Program-made: the position numbers and the translations under genes | The notes under the pieces: model-generated | The model's input: only the letters and a program-made list of their open reading frames with translations | Told to the model about the DNA's origin: nothing | Databases searched by the model: none | Shown: positions 6,551-8,182 of the stretch, one piece after another | Layout of the letters: every line of letters starts with the position of its first letter | How positions within the stretch are numbered: position 1 is the first letter of the stretch | From: Desulfobulbaceae bacterium | GTDB lineage: Bacteria > Desulfobacterota > Desulfobulbia > Desulfobulbales > Desulfocapsaceae | NCBI GenBank assembly: GCA_030632405.1 | Contig: DAOVUU010000090.1 | Location: 1 to 8,182 of the forward strand | Length of the DNA stretch: 8,182 bases | Direction of reading: 5' to 3'

Positions 6551-6697
6551 TCCAAGTGGTTATTTTTTAAAGATTTATTAACTGGACAAAAGCACGTCCT
6601 TTCAAACACTTTTTCCTGTACTTCACTTCCATATTTACTCTATTAAAGATATCTAATACAACCTAAATATTGCATAAAAAACTTTAAAAACCTTAAT

Positions 6698-7699
6698 ATG
6701 AAAATACTCGGTATAGAGAGCTCCTGCGACGATACAGCAGCGGCAGTGCTTGATGATGAGTTGGTTTTATCGAATGTACTCAGCAGTCAAGACGAGATCC
6801 ACACCAGATTTGGCGGAGTTGTTCCTGAACTTGCATCAAGACAACACATGCAATCGATCCAGCCCGTCGTCATGGATGCGCTGGCCCGCGCCAACCTGAA
6901 TCTCATTGACATAGATCTTATTGTTGCAACACAGGGGCCAGGATTAATAGGTTCTTTGCTGGTCGGGTTTTCCTTTGCCAAAGCCCTGTCCTGTGTAAAC
7001 AAGATCCCATTTGTCGGTGTTGATCATATGGCCGGTCATATCCTCTCTATTTTTTTAGAGGATCCGACTCCATCGTTCCCCTATATTGCAACAGTAGTTT
7101 CAGGTGGAACATCGTCAATATATCTCGCCGAAAATCACACCACGTTTAAATTATTGGGGAGAACCAGGGATGACGCAGCAGGTGAAGCATTTGATAAAGT
7201 GGCCAAATTCCTTCACCTCCCGTATCCAGGAGGGGTTCACATCTCCAATGCAGCACTTTCCGGAGACCCTGATGCTTTCAAGTTCCCAAGGGCATGGCTG
7301 GAAAAAGGATCACTTGATTTTAGTTTCAGCGGATTGAAGACCTCGGTAATGAATCACTGCAACCAGCAAATTCAACAGGACAAAGATCTGCACATTCAAA
7401 ATATCTGTGCTTCCTTCCAGGAGGCGGTAGTTGATGTTCTGACAGAAAAAACTATCCTTGCTGCAAAAAAACATGGTATTAATACTATAGTATTGGGAGG
7501 AGGCGTATCATCAAACCAGAGTCTCAGGGAAAAATTAAAGAAGAAATGCGACACTGAAAATATTTCTTTTTTTGTCCCACGGCCTGCTTATTGTACTGAT
7601 AATGGAGCCATGATAGCTCTTGCTGGTTCTTATAAATTTAAAGAAACTGGAGAAACATCGCTTGAACAGGATGTGTATTCACGTTCGCAGCTAAGTTGA
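6698..7699 (+). CDS. tsaD: tRNA N6-adenosine threonylcarbamoyltransferase TsaD
   Basis: This 333-residue ASKHA-fold protein transfers threonylcarbamoyl from threonylcarbamoyl-AMP to adenosine 37 of ANN-reading tRNAs (t6A), working with TsaB and TsaE. It starts with the usual MKILGIESSCDDTAAAV, has FGGVVPELASRQH (38-50), and the metal-binding residues His110 and His114 in VDHMAGH and Asp301 in CTDNGAMIA. ATQGPGLIGSLLVG (77-90) and VLGGGVSSNQSLR (265-277) are further family blocks. Length is normal. One oddity: the near-invariant SGGHT block reads SGGTSS (135-140), with threonine where the histidine belongs. No strong Shine-Dalgarno precedes the ATG, but this start gives the family N-terminus exactly. 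A DUF2062 gene follows after 9 nt. Confidence 0.97.
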   Translation: MKILGIESSCDDTAAAVLDDELVLSNVLSSQDEIHTRFGGVVPELASRQHMQSIQPVVMDALARANLNLIDIDLIVATQGPGLIGSLLVGFSFAKALSCVNKIPFVGVDHMAGHILSIFLEDPTPSFPYIATVVSGGTSSIYLAENHTTFKLLGRTRDDAAGEAFDKVAKFLHLPYPGGVHISNAALSGDPDAFKFPRAWLEKGSLDFSFSGLKTSVMNHCNQQIQQDKDLHIQNICASFQEAVVDVLTEKTILAAKKHGINTIVLGGGVSSNQSLREKLKKKCDTENISFFVPRPAYCTDNGAMIALAGSYKFKETGETSLEQDVYSRSQLS

Positions 7700-7708
7700 G
7701 CCCAAAAT

Positions 7709-8182
7709 TTGAATTTTAACAGAATAAACAAATATTATTACCTGAGATTCAAACGTTTACGGGGTGATCCAAAAATCCTGGCTGGTGGAACTGCCATCGG
7801 GGTATTTATCGGCCTTACCCCAACGATACCGTTACATACTCTTATGGTAATAGCATTTACTCTTGTTACGAGAACGTCAACCATTGCCGGAATCATCTCC
7901 AGTTTACTGGTCTGCAACCCGTTGACCTATTTTCCTATTTATTATTTCTCCGTTTCTTTTGGAAACTTGATTACTCCATATGAAATAAACCGAAAATGGC
8001 TGGAGATGTTTTTTGATCAGTTGATACACTCGGGAAGCATTCTCGATTCAATCACACTAATCGGTACTTTAGGGTATGAAACTATTATAGTATTAATTAC
8101 AGGGGGCATTTTACTTGCCCTCCCTCTTGCTCTTGCCAGTTTCTATCTTTCACTCTATTTTTTTCGTAACTATTCAGGTTCA
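7709..8182 (+). CDS. DUF2062 membrane protein, C-terminus outside window
   Basis: The frame is open from just after the tsaD stop to the window edge (158 codons from the chosen start). The segment RFKRLRGDPKILAGGTAIGVFIGLTPTIPLHT, with the CNPLTYFPIYY block further on, is the DUF2062 signature, a small inner-membrane family of unknown role. Hydrophobic stretches are visible at about residues 24-56, 58-80 and 124-152, each long enough to span the membrane. There is no ATG before the conserved region; TTG at 7709 is taken as start, with GAG 8 nt upstream and the N-terminal NRINKYYYLRFKRLRGDP resembling other members. The start could be another near-cognate codon. It lies 9 nt after tsaD in the same frame and is probably cotranscribed with it. 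Confidence 0.85.
   Translation, partial: MNFNRINKYYYLRFKRLRGDPKILAGGTAIGVFIGLTPTIPLHTLMVIAFTLVTRTSTIAGIISSLLVCNPLTYFPIYYFSVSFGNLITPYEINRKWLEMFFDQLIHSGSILDSITLIGTLGYETIIVLITGGILLALPLALASFYLSLYFFRNYSGS

Noticed and set aside
6551..6697. Promoters in the moaA-tsaD divergent gap
   Set aside because: The region is AT-rich and many partial matches to -10 and -35 boxes exist, but none with a convincing pair at the right spacing.
7040..7063. Hairpin ATCCTCT / AGAGGAT with a T-run in tsaD
   Set aside because: The T-run is in the loop rather than after the stem, and the site is within well-conserved coding sequence; it looks like chance.

Overview
The window is moderately AT-rich, gene-dense bacterial chromosome with no sign of phage, transposon, CRISPR or plasmid sequence. 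It holds eight protein genes (two cut by the window edges). The homocysteine-biosynthesis (HcyBio/DUF39) protein, LarE-family sulfur transferase and FmdE-family protein, alongside ordinary bacterial HU, P-protein, MoaA and TsaD, suggest an anaerobic, sulfide-rich lifestyle, most like a sulfate-reducing or sulfur-disproportionating Desulfobacterota member. That assignment is inference from gene content; no rRNA is present to confirm it.

Left part (1-1439, minus strand): an FmdE-family zinc protein is followed after 17 nt by a gene whose frame stays open to the window edge and encodes HisH fused to HisF. This is the HIS7 architecture typical of eukaryotes, whereas most bacteria have separate hisH and hisF. 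The 1440-1766 gap holds a perfect 14-bp hairpin terminator and a possible small RNA ending at it. It is followed by an HU gene (1767-2039, minus) with a strong Shine-Dalgarno and two candidate upstream promoters.

Middle part (2314-4286, minus): a HcyBio/COG1900 protein and a LarE-like PP-loop ATPase overlap by 4 nt (ATGA) and so look translationally coupled. The proposed common theme is sulfur insertion: HcyBio makes homocysteine from aspartate semialdehyde and sulfide, and the LarE-like enzyme, with a CxxC plus a third cysteine, could activate or deliver sulfur. Neither larB nor larC is present in the window.

Right part: pheA (bifunctional chorismate mutase/prephenate dehydratase, 4415-5512, plus) diverges from the HcyBio operon across a short region where candidate promoters overlap. 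It converges on moaA (5495-6550, minus) with an 18-nt overlap of the two coding ends. tsaD (6698-7699, plus; tRNA t6A synthesis) diverges from moaA and is followed 9 nt later by a DUF2062 membrane protein that runs off the right edge.

Most of the window is housekeeping and amino-acid biosynthesis (His, Phe, homocysteine/Met). The items most worth a second look are the HIS7-type fusion and the HcyBio-LarE pair.
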